Source: Hymenobacter psoromatis
GTDB lineage: Bacteria > Bacteroidota > Bacteroidia > Cytophagales > Hymenobacteraceae
DNA length: 64,000 bases
Assembly: GCA_001596155.1 (NCBI GenBank)
Contig: CP014771.1
Location: 4,960,001-5,024,000 of the forward strand
Reading direction: 5' to 3'
The translations under genes were made by a program, and so were the position numbers. Positions within the stretch are counted from its first letter, which is position 1. Every line of letters starts with the position of its first letter. The notes beneath the pieces are model-generated. The model was not told where the DNA came from. It made no database searches and worked only from the letters and a program-made list of their open reading frames with translations. Below are positions 49,847-59,419 of the stretch, piece after piece.

Positions 49847-52800
49847 TTATACAGCCACTAAAACAGTCTCTTCCACCGGCGACAGCATCGCCTCATAATT
49901 TGCATTCAGCGCTGGGTAGAGCAGCAGGAGTGCCGCAATGCGCCGCGCAATGTGGGTGAATTCCATCATTTCGTGCAGGTGCAGCGAACGCCCCAGCACG
50001 TCGAAACTGCGGTAGCTGAGCCATTTTTTCAGCACCTGGTAGCCCCCCAACGTGTAGCCCCACACGCCCACCGGCAAATTGGCCCAATACACGTCTTCGT
50101 TCAGATGCACATCTACAACCTCAGTGCCCCATTCTGCCGCCCGGTATTCGCCCACCACGCGCGGCGCACTCAGCAGGCCCGGCCCCGGCATTACCTGCCC
50201 CGTATGCCCGGCACGGCCCCAGCGGGCTTTCACCTTGAAATGCCCCTCGTTTTCATCCAGATGCCGCCCAGCGTCTCGATGTCGGGCGACAGCCACCGCG
50301 GCTAACTCCGTTTCAAAGGGGGCCTGCGTCACTCCCTTCACCGGCTTAGCCACGTCGAGCAACGCCGCCAGCCGCCGGCCCAGCGCCGCGCTGCTGGCGA
50401 GCACCGCCGGGGCGGGCGGCAACGGCAGCCGCGGCCAATCCTGCTGCAAAGCGCCCGCGTTGTGTGCCCGGTAAGTCGGCGCGTGCATCACAGCCAGCGC
50501 GTGGTAAAACAACGTTTCCGGGGCTTCTTCAGTCTCGTACAGATATTTCCAAGCCAGCTTGGACAGGTTAAATACGGGCTCCGCGTCGGCTACTTGCGGT
50601 GTGCTGTATAAAGGGAAAAAGTTTGTCCCTCGCTCATTGACGTGCAGGCTACCGGCTACGGTTGTGTAATTGGATGGAGAATAAGCTTTGCGACTAGCCT
50701 GCATGGCTTCCAGCCACATGGTGCCATACGCTAAATTGCGCTGGTAGTCCGGGCGTTTTTCATCCAGCAGCTTCGTGTTTGGGTTCCAATACAGCCAGCG
50801 CAAATCAAAAGGCCGATAGAGATAAGGGATAATTTGGCCGGATTCATAGCCATGATTCAGCAGCGTTTGACGTGTTTGAACGGGGTCATAGCGGTTGCCG
50901 CGTTCCATCAGTCGAGGAGCTATTTTTACCAGTTCCTCATTTGATATTACAGGGTTAAAATACGCCCGTATTCGCGCCTCCAGCCGCTGTTTGTCCCCAT
51001 CTACCAAAACTTCATCCCGGCTGGTCTTAATGCCGGTAAACGAAACCGGGAAAAGCTCTGGTAACGTCGGATTTTCTAAGTAGCCCGCTCGCACCTCACG
51101 GGGCAAAAACGTAAGCCCCAACTCGGGTATGGGCGTTATTTGCTGATAAGGCACCTCCGGCCGGCCCAAGCTGCTCAAATCATCGGCCGGTGCGGCCAGC
51201 AGCTCCAACTGCCTCAACTTATCCGACCCGCGAATGTCGCGGTACGCTATGGCCGCCGTCCCATCGGTGGGGCCGGTGCGTACCAGCGTGGCCACGGCCG
51301 TGCCCACCTGAATGCCTTCGCGGTTGGCCGGCGAGCTAAATACGCTTGGGTCGGGTTTGCCCTCAAACGTCTTGCCGGTGCGGTACTTGTCACCGTGCAG
51401 GTTGTCAATGTAAATCAGGTCAAACGCCGTCAAGAGCCGCTCCCGCAGGCCGGGGTGGCTCAGGCCATCCAGCCACGAATTGTTCGAGACGTAGCACACC
51501 AGCCCGCGCCCCGACCGTTCGGCAATCTGCCGCTCCGCAATTCGAAAGAACCGCACGTACAAATCGTTCAGTCCTTGTCCCTGCGGGGCCGTGGTGCGGG
51601 CCGGGTTGCGATAGGCATCCGCCAGCCGCCGCTCCTCGGATATGGCCAACCCCGAGAACCCGTCGTAGGGCGGGTTTCCCAAAATGACCATGATTTGCTC
51701 CTCGCGCTTCACGTGCCGCGCCTACTCCGCCTCTTGGGCCAGCGCTGGCAAAATAGCTAGCTGCTTTTCGTGTTCGGCCGGGTCCCAGCCCGTCAGCGCA
51801 TTGGTCAGGTAGATGGCCGCTTTCTGGCCGTCCGCTAGCGGCGCGCCCGCCGCCCGCAAGGCCAGCCCCAGCTGCAAGTGCGCCACCACAAACGGCGCTG
51901 TCAGTATCTCGAAGCCAAACAAACGGCGGGTTGCCGCTTCCCGCAGCATGGCTCCGGCCAACTGCCCGTGCGTTTCCAGTAGCCGCCGCCCCACAAACCG
52001 CAGCACTTCCACCAGGTACGTCCCCGTTCCGCAACAGGGGTCCAACACAACTACCCGCTCATCAGCCAGCCCTTCTTCAATGCCTAGCTTCTCTTTCAGC
52101 ATCCGGTCCACCTGCGCCACCATGTAGGCGGCCAACTCCGGCGGCGTGTACCACACGCCCATTTCCTTGCGCAGCTGCGGGTCGTAAGCTTCCAGGAACG
52201 GCTCGTAGAAATACTGAATGGCCGTAGTGTCAGCAAACCGATTGAAAAACCGTTCCCGGCGCACCCGGCGCAAGGTCCGGCCTGTGCGCGTCATCAAGTC
52301 CCGCATTTTCAGCCGGTCCACGCTCGACGAGGCCCCGATGTGCTCAAACAGCACTTGCAATACTGGGATTTGCAAGTAGTGCGCCGTGGTGCGCCAGTCG
52401 AATTCATCGGTGCGGTCAGGCTGTTCCCGGTGCCAGAGCACCCAAGCCGAGAACACCCCGTAAAACAGCGTCTGCACAATGGTAGCGTGCAGAAACCGCA
52501 CGCCCTTTGGCCCGTCAAACCGCGCCCCCAGGCTTTGTTCCAGGGCCGTAACCAACGGGTCCAGCTCGTGCAGGTCCACGCCGCTGAGCCGGTCGCGGGC
52601 CTCGCGGGCGAAAGAGGCCAGCAGCCAGGCCAGTTCCCGCGGCTGGTCGAGCGGTGCCCCGTGCAACATGCACCGCGCCAAAAACTGCTCGGCCGCGTCG
52701 GCTTGCGCCGCCGGCAGCGCATCCGGGTGCGCGCACAAATTCCAAAAGCTGGCTTCGTCGGCGGCCAGCTCCAGCGTGTCCAATATGACAAGCTGGTCAA

Positions 52801-53197
52801 GCTCATTTCGACCCAGAAAGGCGAAGTGCCGCAGGTTGGTCACCAACACCTGCCCGTAGTGCTTCCAGTATTTGGACACCTGCTTGCCCTTCAGCAACGG
52901 TTCCAGCGACTCGCCCGGCCCCTTCACTTCGCCAGCCCCGCGCTCGGGCTGCTGCCCGTTCTGCCGCACCGGTCGTGGGGCGCGGCCCGTAGGCACCGCG
53001 AACAGCCCAAAGTCAGGACGTCCTGCCCCCAGGTCTTGCAGTTGGAACACCGAGCGTACGGGCTGCCGCAACGTTGCCCCCACCGCATTCAGCAGGTTCT
53101 CCAACGGCCCGTAAAAAGAGGTTTCCGACGTACCCCCGCCCGTCTGATGGATAAAGTATAAGTCGTGAAGATAGCGGGATAGTAGCGGTTTTGTCAT
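49847..53197 (-). pseudogene. type IIG-like restriction-modification enzyme split by one in-frame TAG
   Basis: Two frames in the same phase (51722-53197, 491 codons; 49847-51712, 621 codons) are separated only by TAG at 51722-51724. Together they form one protein of about 1,116 residues. The N-terminus has a nuclease site GAGRPDFGLF ... GEVKGP (Asp 62, Glu 90, Lys 92). The methylase motif I is DPCCGTGTYLVEVL (about 400) and motif IV is LGNPPYDG in the second frame. The target recognition region follows. One protein that both cuts and methylates is typical. The TAG replaces a codon before ARHVKREEQI, so activity depends on read-through. Confidence 0.85.
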
Positions 53198-53304
53198 ACG
53201 TCATGTAGCTTACTGGAATTGCCAACGGTAGATGGGGCTGCAAACTACAAAACAGCAAGCATAGCCTCCACAGTCGGCCTTATGCCCCCTCCTACCTGTA
53301 AGCC

Positions 53305-53965
53305 TCAACAAGCACCCGCCACCAAAATAGGGCCAGCCCGCAGGCCGGATTTAGGATGCGCACCGACGGGAGGCACCGCATGTGGGGCAGTGAACAGCTG
53401 GTGCAGCGTGGCCTGCACGTTGGGCTGGTTCAACGCCGGCAGCAAGAAGCGGTAGGTGTCGGCATTAGGGTAGGGCACATAGAAGTTGCCTACCCCAGCA
53501 AAGTTGCTGCACAGGTCGAAGCAGTAGGCCACGTCCATGACGACCACGAAAGGCCGGCGCAACTCCGTACTTGGCAAGGCCCGCACGTAGCGAATGGCCT
53601 GTTCCTGGGCGGCCCGCATCATCTGCTCCCACTTGGCCGTGCCGCGCACAGGGTGGCCTTTGCGGCGCTTTTCGGCCGACTGGCCTAGCTCGGCTTTGGC
53701 CGCTTTGACAGCTTGGTCGGGCGTGTCGGTACCTTGCTTTGTTTCGAGCACGAAGCAGTTGCGCTTGTAGAGGTCAATGCGGCCGGTATTTTTTTGCCGG
53801 TCCCATCGTCAAACGCTACGGCCCGTTCCAGCACGTAGGCGTCCTGGGCAGGGTTGTCGGTGGTGGGGTCGGGCTGGGGCACGGCTTGGTGAGGAACAGG
53901 CCGTAATTAGCGCGTTCGGCTCTGCCGGATTGCTGCAAGCGGACTTCAAATTCAGAATAGGTCAA
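53305..53965 (-). pseudogene. N-terminal remnant of another type IIG-like enzyme
   Basis: Reading minus strand with frame changes gives TYSEFEVRLQQSGRAERANY, then AQDAYVLERAVAFDDGTGKK, then TGRIDLYKRNCFVLETKQG, the PD-(D/E)xK nuclease start of class I DNA methyltransferase/nuclease fusions. At least two frameshifts (about 53800 and 53870) and loss of the methylase part make it a fossil. The last 148 codons (53305-53751) are open but end in unrelated sequence. It lies next to the other disrupted type IIG gene. Confidence 0.7.
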
Positions 53966-54479
53966 GGCGTAGTGGGCAAGCCACCAATTGGCTGAAGAGG
54001 CCAGTGGTGCGGCTTAGAGCCCGAGAATAGGATGCTGGGGGGCTCTTGCCTATTTGCCTTTTTTGAGTGCAGGCACCTACTGTCGGGGGCTGGGTGGCAT
54101 CGACTGTCTGCCAGGCCACTCATGTGTAGGCTGCTGTTGCGTCTAACATGGCAAGCAGCTCGGCTGCATTGCGTTCATATAACTTGCGCGGGCCTTTGAA
54201 CGGGGCCAGTAGGCTGGGGTCTGACGTGGACGCAGCAACAGGGCGGGGTATAGGGGGTCAGGATTGAAAAGCGATTAAACCCGTAATCCCTTATTAGCGG
54301 CCTGTTTCTATTGTTACTTTGGGCTATCTCAGGCCCTAATCGAATGTAACCAGCTTATTTAGAGGTGTAAATGGCCCCTTAATCTGTTAATTCAGGCTGC
54401 AAAACCTGTTTGTAAGGTCCAAATACGTGACAAAAAGCGCTGAAACTGCCTTTTATGCTATTCTTTTATTATCCTAGTT
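53966..54479. other. 514-bp region without a gene
   Basis: Upstream of the remnant. No credible frame or structured signal was found; the base composition drops towards the iteron-like repeats. Confidence 0.4.
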
Positions 54480-54568
54480 GGGAGAATACACCCTATAAAA
54501 CGGGAGAATACACCCTAAGAATTCATTTTCAGCTTTTTTAACCCTTGGTTAGTGGGAGAATTCACCTT
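54480..54568 (+). repeat. iteron-like direct repeats upstream of an RHH-like gene
   Basis: GGGAGAATACACCCTA occurs at 54480-54495 and 54502-54517; a third, GGGAGAATTCACCTT, is at 54554-54568. Start spacings are 22 and 52 bp, close to two and five DNA turns, so all sit on one face. AT-rich sequence lies between. They could be iterons or operator sites for the downstream gene. Confidence 0.65.
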
Positions 54569-54592
54569 CGCTTTGCCGCTACACAATTCCTT

Positions 54593-55054
54593 ATGCCTTA
54601 CCTAAATGACTTGCGACGCGCCGTCACGGTCAATCTAAACCCTGACGATTACGAGCTGCTAGCAGACGATGCCTTAGAAGCGGGGTATGCTTCCGCTGGT
54701 ACCTACGCAAAAGCCTTGGTGCTGCACCGTGGGGAAGCTCCGCCTCCCATCCGGGACCGTCGTAGCGCAGAGCAAATAGGCCGCTTAGAAGGGAAGGGAC
54801 AATGGCTCTTGTCGCAATATGAGCAACTGACGGAACAGCTTATTGCGGCAGGCTTGGTGCCGCGCCCGGCCCATAGCAACTTAGACGAACCAATGCCCCG
54901 TAGCCGCGGCGCGCAAGAACGCGCCATTAAGGCGGCAGTCGTTGCTGTCAAGCATAAATACGTTGCCCGAGAAGCCAAGCTACAGACCGCTTTGGCCGCG
55001 CGAAAAGAGCTGGTGGCTACGCTGCGCCAGCAGTTAGCCGAAGCATCGGGCTAG
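54593..55054 (+). CDS. RHH-like small protein, MobC or replication-accessory type
   Basis: 153 residues from ATG 54593 (MPYLNDLRRA); upstream codons in the same frame lie in the repeats. Residues 10-50 have a ribbon-helix-helix feel (RRAVTVNLNPDDYELLADDA then a helix with GTYAKALVLHRGE). The C-terminal half is basic and helical (KYVAREAKLQTALAARK). Such proteins occur as plasmid mobilisation MobC factors or DNA-binding repressors. The three phased repeats before it suggest it binds its own promoter or an origin. No relaxase or Rep gene is beside it. Confidence 0.55.
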   Translation: MPYLNDLRRAVTVNLNPDDYELLADDALEAGYASAGTYAKALVLHRGEAPPPIRDRRSAEQIGRLEGKGQWLLSQYEQLTEQLIAAGLVPRPAHSNLDEPMPRSRGAQERAIKAAVVAVKHKYVAREAKLQTALAARKELVATLRQQLAEASG

Positions 55055-55477
55055 TAAGGTTAGGTTGATTAAGAACCAGAGCAAGTGGGCAGCCGGTACG
55101 CTAAAGGCTCAGGTAAGATTTGGGGCAAGTTCCAAGTCGGATTAAGCTCTTTAAATAGGCTGGTTATAGCTCTAAAATCTTGCTCCCAAAAGTTCGATAA
55201 TTCTACCTTTAGGCCCACGAAATACCCTTGTAAACTACTGATTTTCAGTAATTTACAAGGGTTATTTTGTTTCATGGGACATGTGGCGGGACAAAAGAAC
55301 TCCTTTCCTCATCTTTTGAAGCTGATGTGTTCGAGGTAGCTATTATTTATTCTACTTTCAACCGTTGATAGCCGGCCTTCGCACTCCGGCCTATGTTCGT
55401 TTTGAAAAAGTAGTAGGTACTACCCAAGCCGTGTGGCACCAGGCAACTTTACCAGTTTATACTATCCTCGTCCACCC
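55055..55477. other. 423-bp region before hsdM, with a long hairpin
   Basis: No gene. A hairpin at 55221-55266 has arms of about 21 bp (AATACCCTTGTAAACTACTGA against its near complement, one bulge, one mismatch) and a 3-nt loop, followed by TTATTTTGTTT. It may terminate the preceding gene or be a recombination site. Confidence 0.5.
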
Positions 55478-56849
55478 GTGGCCAAGCAAAAGAAAGAAAC
55501 CGTCGAAGAGCCGCTCGAAAAGCAGCTTTGGAAAACCGCCGACAAGCTCCGCAAAAACATTGATGCTGCCGAGTACAAGCACGTTGTGCTGGGCCTCATC
55601 TTCCTCAAATACATTTCCGATTCCTTCGAGGAGCACTACGCCAAGCTGCTGGCCGGTGCGGGCGAGTACGCCGGGGCCGACCCCGAAGACAAAGACGAAT
55701 ACAAGGCCGAAAACGTGTTCTTCGTGCCGGAGTACGCCCGCTGGCAGTTCTTGCAAAACAACGCCAAGGGCAGCCAGGTTGCCGTGCGCGACCCTGAGGG
55801 CAAGGAAATCATCGTGGCCATTGGCGGGGCCGTGGACAATGCCATGGACTGGCTCGAAAAGGACAACCCGCCGCTGAAGGGCGTGCTGCCCAAGGTATTT
55901 GCCCGCCAAAACCTGTACCCCGCCAGCCTGGGCGAGCTGATTGACCTGGTGGGCAACATCGCCCTGGGCGATGCCAAGGCCCGCAGCGCCGACGTGCTGG
56001 GCCGCGTGTTTGAGTACTTCCTGGGCGAGTTTGCGCTGGCCGTGGGCAAGCAGGGCGGGCAGTTCTACACGCCGCGCAGCGTGGTGGAGCTGCTGGTGGC
56101 CATGCTGGAGCCCTACTAGGGCCGCGTGTTTGACCCCTGCTGCGGCTCGGGCGGTATGTTTGTGCACTCCGAGAAGTTCGTGACCGAGCACCAGGGGCGC
56201 GTAAACGACATTTCCATTTATGGGCAGGAGAGCAACCAAACCACCTGGCGGCTGGCCAAGATGAACCTGGCCATCCGGGGCATCGACAGCTCGCAGGTGA
56301 AGTGGAACACCGAGGGCTTGTTCTTGAACGACGCGCACCGCGACCTGAAGGCCGACTACATCATCGCCAACCCGCCCTTCAACGTGAGCGACTGGGGCGG
56401 CGAGCTGCTGCGCACCGATGGCCGCTGGCAGTACGGCACGCCCCCCACCGGCAACGCCAACCTCGGCTGGATGCAGCACTTCCTGCACCACCTGGCCCCC
56501 ACGGGGCAGGCGGCCGTGGTGCTGGCCAAGGGCGCGCTCACCTCCAAAAGCTCGGGCGAGGGCGACATTCGCAAGGCCCTGGTGGAGGGCGGCGTGATTG
56601 ACTGCATCGTGAACCTGCCGGCCAAGCTGTTTCTGAACACCCAGATTCCGGCGGGCCTGTGGTTTATGAACCGCAGCCGCCAGGGCGATGGCCGCTTCCG
56701 CGACCGGCGCGACGAGATTTTGTTCATCGACGCCCGCAACCTGGGCTTCCTAGTGAACCGCCGCACCCGCGAGCTGTCCGACGACGACATCCAGCGCATT
56801 GCCGACACCTACCACCAGTGGCGCAACCCCGGCGGCAGCTACGCCGACG
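55478..56849 (+). pseudogene. hsdM: type I restriction-modification methylase subunit, broken by TAG and truncated by an IS
   Basis: Starts at GTG 55478 ([10 protein letters not shown]; the family usually begins here). [20 protein letters not shown] and [20 protein letters not shown] are typical HsdM. TAG at 56117-56119 splits LEPY from [14 protein letters not shown] (motif I), in frame. Motif [11 protein letters not shown] and later [14 protein letters not shown] are present. After SYAD the coding runs into the IS at 56850; the last 80 or so residues and any hsdS/hsdR are missing. Would methylate adenine in complex with HsdS. Not functional by sequence. Confidence 0.85.
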
Positions 56850-56898
56850 TGAGGTGGTCGGGTAAAAATGGACACGGAGAAAGTAACTTTCCCTTGTC

Positions 56899-57582
56899 AT
56901 GGAAGCAGAAAAATCAGTCGTCAAACGACCTAGAAATAAGTATGATGCCGCCTTCCGGGTCGAAGCGGTCCGCCGGGTAACCCAGGATGGCCAGGCAGCC
57001 ACGCGGGTCGCGCAGGCGCTGGGCATGAGCGAGGCCCTGCTGGGACGCTGGGTGCGCGCCGCGCGGGCGCAGCACACCCGCCCGGCCGGCAGCGAGGCGT
57101 TGGAGCAGGAAAACAAGCAGTTAAGGGCGCAGCTGGCCCGCGCTCAAACGGAGCGTGATAGTTTAAAAAAAGCGCTGACGATAGCCCAAATGCTTGACGC
57201 GCATTTTCACAAAAGACGGGCCGATGAAACGCTTCGCTTTCCTTGCTTTACACGCTCACCGCTGGCCCGTGCGCCAGCAGTGCCAGCTACTAGGCGTCAG
57301 CCCCAGCGGGTACTATGCTTGGCGCAAGCGTGCGCCCACCCCGGCGGCCGAGCCCGCACCTGCCGCCTGGCAAGTAGCGGCTCAGCGTGTGTTCACCACC
57401 CATGCCGGCCGCTATGGCCAGCGCCGGCTACGGGCCCAGCTGCGCCGCGAAGGCCATGCGGCGGGTCGGCAGCGGCTACGCGGCTGGCTCAGCGTCAGCG
57501 ACTTACGTGCGCTCTGCACCCGCCTCAGTACCCGGCCCCCGCGCACTACCCAGGCCGACCCGCAGGCTATTGTCGCTGCTAA
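56899..57582 (+). CDS. IS3-family transposase OrfA (no proper stop)
   Basis: The homologous part is about the first 95-100 residues: helix-turn-helix with [20 protein letters not shown] and [17 protein letters not shown], then a leucine-zipper segment [20 protein letters not shown]. After SLKKALTI the frame runs on without a stop to 57582, antisense to nothing and in phase with no family. An A7 run at 57165-57171 is the usual slippage site, but the -1 frame stops at 57195, and OrfB is in the +1 phase. A small indel in this copy is likely. Confidence 0.7.
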   Translation: MEAEKSVVKRPRNKYDAAFRVEAVRRVTQDGQAATRVAQALGMSEALLGRWVRAARAQHTRPAGSEALEQENKQLRAQLARAQTERDSLKKALTIAQMLDAHFHKRRADETLRFPCFTRSPLARAPAVPATRRQPQRVLCLAQACAHPGGRARTCRLASSGSACVHHPCRPLWPAPATGPAAPRRPCGGSAAATRLAQRQRLTCALHPPQYPAPAHYPGRPAGYCRC

Positions 57583-58096
57583 CAAGTTAGCCAACTGGCC
57601 CGCGGCCACCGCCCCTAACCAAATTTGGGTGGGCGACATCACCTACCTGGCCCTGGCCACGGGGCAGTGGGCCTACCTGGCCTGCTGGCGCGATGCCTTT
57701 TCCCGGCGCGTCGTCGGCTGGCACGTGAGCGAGTCCCTGCACACGGACTTGATTCTGACTGCTTTTAACCGGGCGGTGGCGGTCTGCCAGCCGCCACCCG
57801 GCCTGCTCGTGCACGCCGACCGGGGCAGCCAGTACACCAGCGACGCTTTTACTTCGCTGCTCACACGCACCCAGGCCATTGCCAGCCTGAGCCGGCCCGG
57901 CAATCCGTACGACAACGCTTTAGCTGAGAGCGGCTGGAGCACGCTGAAAACGGAACTGCTGCCACGCGGGGCCTGCTTTGACGACTTGGAAGAAGCCCGC
58001 CTCGAACTAGCCGAATATCTCGACCACTACTACAATACGCAGCGGCTGCACTCCGCCCTCGGCTACTGCACACCCCTCGAAATCAAACTCCACTAG
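57224..58096 (+). CDS. IS3-family transposase OrfB (DDE catalytic subunit)
   Basis: 290 residues from ATG 57224. N-terminal HTH_21-like part ([18 protein letters not shown]), then the rve integrase core with all three acidic residues: Asp in WVGDITYLAL, Asp in LLVHADRGSQYTS and Glu in DNALAESGWSTLKTE. The end LHSALGYCTPLEIKL is standard. The catalytic domain looks intact, so the element may still be able to move if OrfA is supplied by another copy. Confidence 0.93.
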   Translation: MKRFAFLALHAHRWPVRQQCQLLGVSPSGYYAWRKRAPTPAAEPAPAAWQVAAQRVFTTHAGRYGQRRLRAQLRREGHAAGRQRLRGWLSVSDLRALCTRLSTRPPRTTQADPQAIVAANKLANWPAATAPNQIWVGDITYLALATGQWAYLACWRDAFSRRVVGWHVSESLHTDLILTAFNRAVAVCQPPPGLLVHADRGSQYTSDAFTSLLTRTQAIASLSRPGNPYDNALAESGWSTLKTELLPRGACFDDLEEARLELAEYLDHYYNTQRLHSALGYCTPLEIKLH

Positions 58097-58100
58097 CGCT

Positions 58101-58712
58101 TTAACCTACCTTAGCTCCGTGTCCACTGGCACCCGACCACCTCAGGAACTGAACTTGAGGATTTTGGGCATAGAGCTGGCGCAGCGAGGGCTTGTCGCAG
58201 TGGTCGTAGTGCGCGTGCGACACCAGGATATAGTTGAGCCCCGTCAGCTTCGTGGGGTCGAGCGGCAGCGCCGACAGGCGCTTGCCATACGGCAGCTTGC
58301 CCAACACCGGGTCAATGAGCAGCGTGATTCCGCTGAGCCGAATAAAGAAGGAGGCGTGGCCCAGCCACACGATAACGTCTTCGGTGCCGCGCAGGAAGGC
58401 CGCGGTTTGCCGAACGGGCAGCTGGTAGGGGTCCGCTCGCTTTTCCGCCCGCTGCGGGTTGCGCTCCAACAGCCATTTGGCTACCGCCAAGGGGCTCTGC
58501 ACAAACGGAAACTCGTGGTTCATAAACCGGCCCCGCGCATCGACGGGCGTACCGGGCCAGCGCGAAGCCGGCAAAATAGTGGGCAGGTTGGGGTTGGAAA
58601 CGAAGCGTGCGGGCATGGGAGATGGGGACGGGGCAGACTGCCCTACCGCCACGCCCAGCAGCCCAACCACTGCGGTAGCGGAGCCGGTGCGTAGAAACTG
58701 GCGACGGTGCAT
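58101..58712 (-). pseudogene. metallo-beta-lactamase-fold hydrolase truncated by the IS
   Basis: Starts at ATG 58712 with a twin-arginine signal (RRQFLRTGSATAV), so it was exported. The MBL core shows HASFFIRLSGITLLIDPVLG and the metal motif SHAHYDHCDKPS. After QVQF the coding enters the IS at 58144 and the last 14 codons are IS sequence. Full-length UlaG/NAPE-PLD-like proteins have about 350-370 residues, so about half is lost. Promoter region on the right looks normal; it is transcribed leftward into the IS. Confidence 0.82.
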
Positions 58713-58768
58713 AACGATTAAAAGTAAGGGATGCGACCTGTTTGGACTGGCGCGGGCCGCGCCACTCG

Positions 58769-59365
58769 TTAGTCGGCTGCTTCGGGCGGACGGCCGAGGT
58801 TTTTGCGCACCCGGCTCAACGATTGCGAGGTAATGCCCAGGTAGGAAGCCAGCTGGACCAGGGGCACGCGGTTGGCCACATGCGGGTAGGCCGCCAGAAA
58901 GGAGCGGTACTTGGTGGCCGCGTCCTGGTGCCCGAGCGGGCTTACGCGGCTCACTTTTTCCAGCAGCGCCCGCGTAATGATATTGCGCTCCGTCTCGGGC
59001 CAGCCCACGATGGTGTGGCCCAGCGCCTGCCAGTCGCGGGCGGCGAAGACTAGTACCCGCGCCGGGGTCACGGCCTGCAAGTACTCGGTGGCGGGCAGCT
59101 GGTACTGGTAGCTGCTGAGGTCCACCATGAAGCGGTGTTCCTCCATAAAATACTTGGTGATTTCGGTGCCTTCCTTATCGAAGTAGCACACCCGAAAAAT
59201 ACCCTCCAGCACGAAGCCGACTTCGCGGGCCACCCGGCCAGCTTCCGAGAAATACGCGCCGGCTGGGTACTGCTGCTCCGTCGCTTTGCTGGCAATCAGG
59301 GCCAGCTGCTGGGGCGTGAAGTGGTTGAATTGCAGCAGAAACTCTTCTAATTCAGGGTAGGGCAT
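58769..59365 (-). CDS. Crp/Fnr-family transcriptional regulator
   Basis: 198 residues. N-terminal cyclic-nucleotide-binding-like barrel (residues about 25-115, e.g. YFSEAGRVAREVGFVLEGIF), a dimer helix, and a C-terminal winged HTH with VQLASYLGITSQSLSRVRKN. The cAMP-binding Arg/Glu signature is not obvious and no Fnr cysteines are seen, so the ligand is unknown. It is on the same strand as the MBL gene and 54 bp after the SDR gene. Such regulators often control the neighbouring oxidoreductase. Confidence 0.85.
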   Translation of the reverse strand: MPYPELEEFLLQFNHFTPQQLALIASKATEQQYPAGAYFSEAGRVAREVGFVLEGIFRVCYFDKEGTEITKYFMEEHRFMVDLSSYQYQLPATEYLQAVTPARVLVFAARDWQALGHTIVGWPETERNIITRALLEKVSRVSPLGHQDAATKYRSFLAAYPHVANRVPLVQLASYLGITSQSLSRVRKNLGRPPEAAD

Positions 59366-59419
59366 CGCGGAGTAGAGGGGGTAGGGATGGTTGCGCTGCC
59401 GTCCGGCGGCTGCCCGGCC

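Larger units (their letters stand above)
56850..58144 (+). mobile_element. IS3-family insertion sequence
   Basis: 1,295 bp. Left end TGAGGTGGTCGGGTAAAAAT and right end (reverse) TGAGGTGGTCGGGTGCCAGT form imperfect terminal inverted repeats of about 30 bp, both continuing to GGACACGGAG. It encodes OrfA and OrfB. The flanking bases do not match (ACG on the left, GGA on the right), so there is no target duplication. The IS sits between two truncated genes, showing it deleted the DNA between two former sites. Confidence 0.9.

Noticed and set aside
55085..55339. Small gene across the hairpin at 55221-55266.
   Set aside because: The frame is created by the palindrome and has no homologous character.
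9751..56119. Recoding of TAG as an amino acid across the genome.
   Set aside because: pgk and other sound genes end in TAG at the expected place, so TAG is a working stop. Only conditional read-through remains as a weak possibility.
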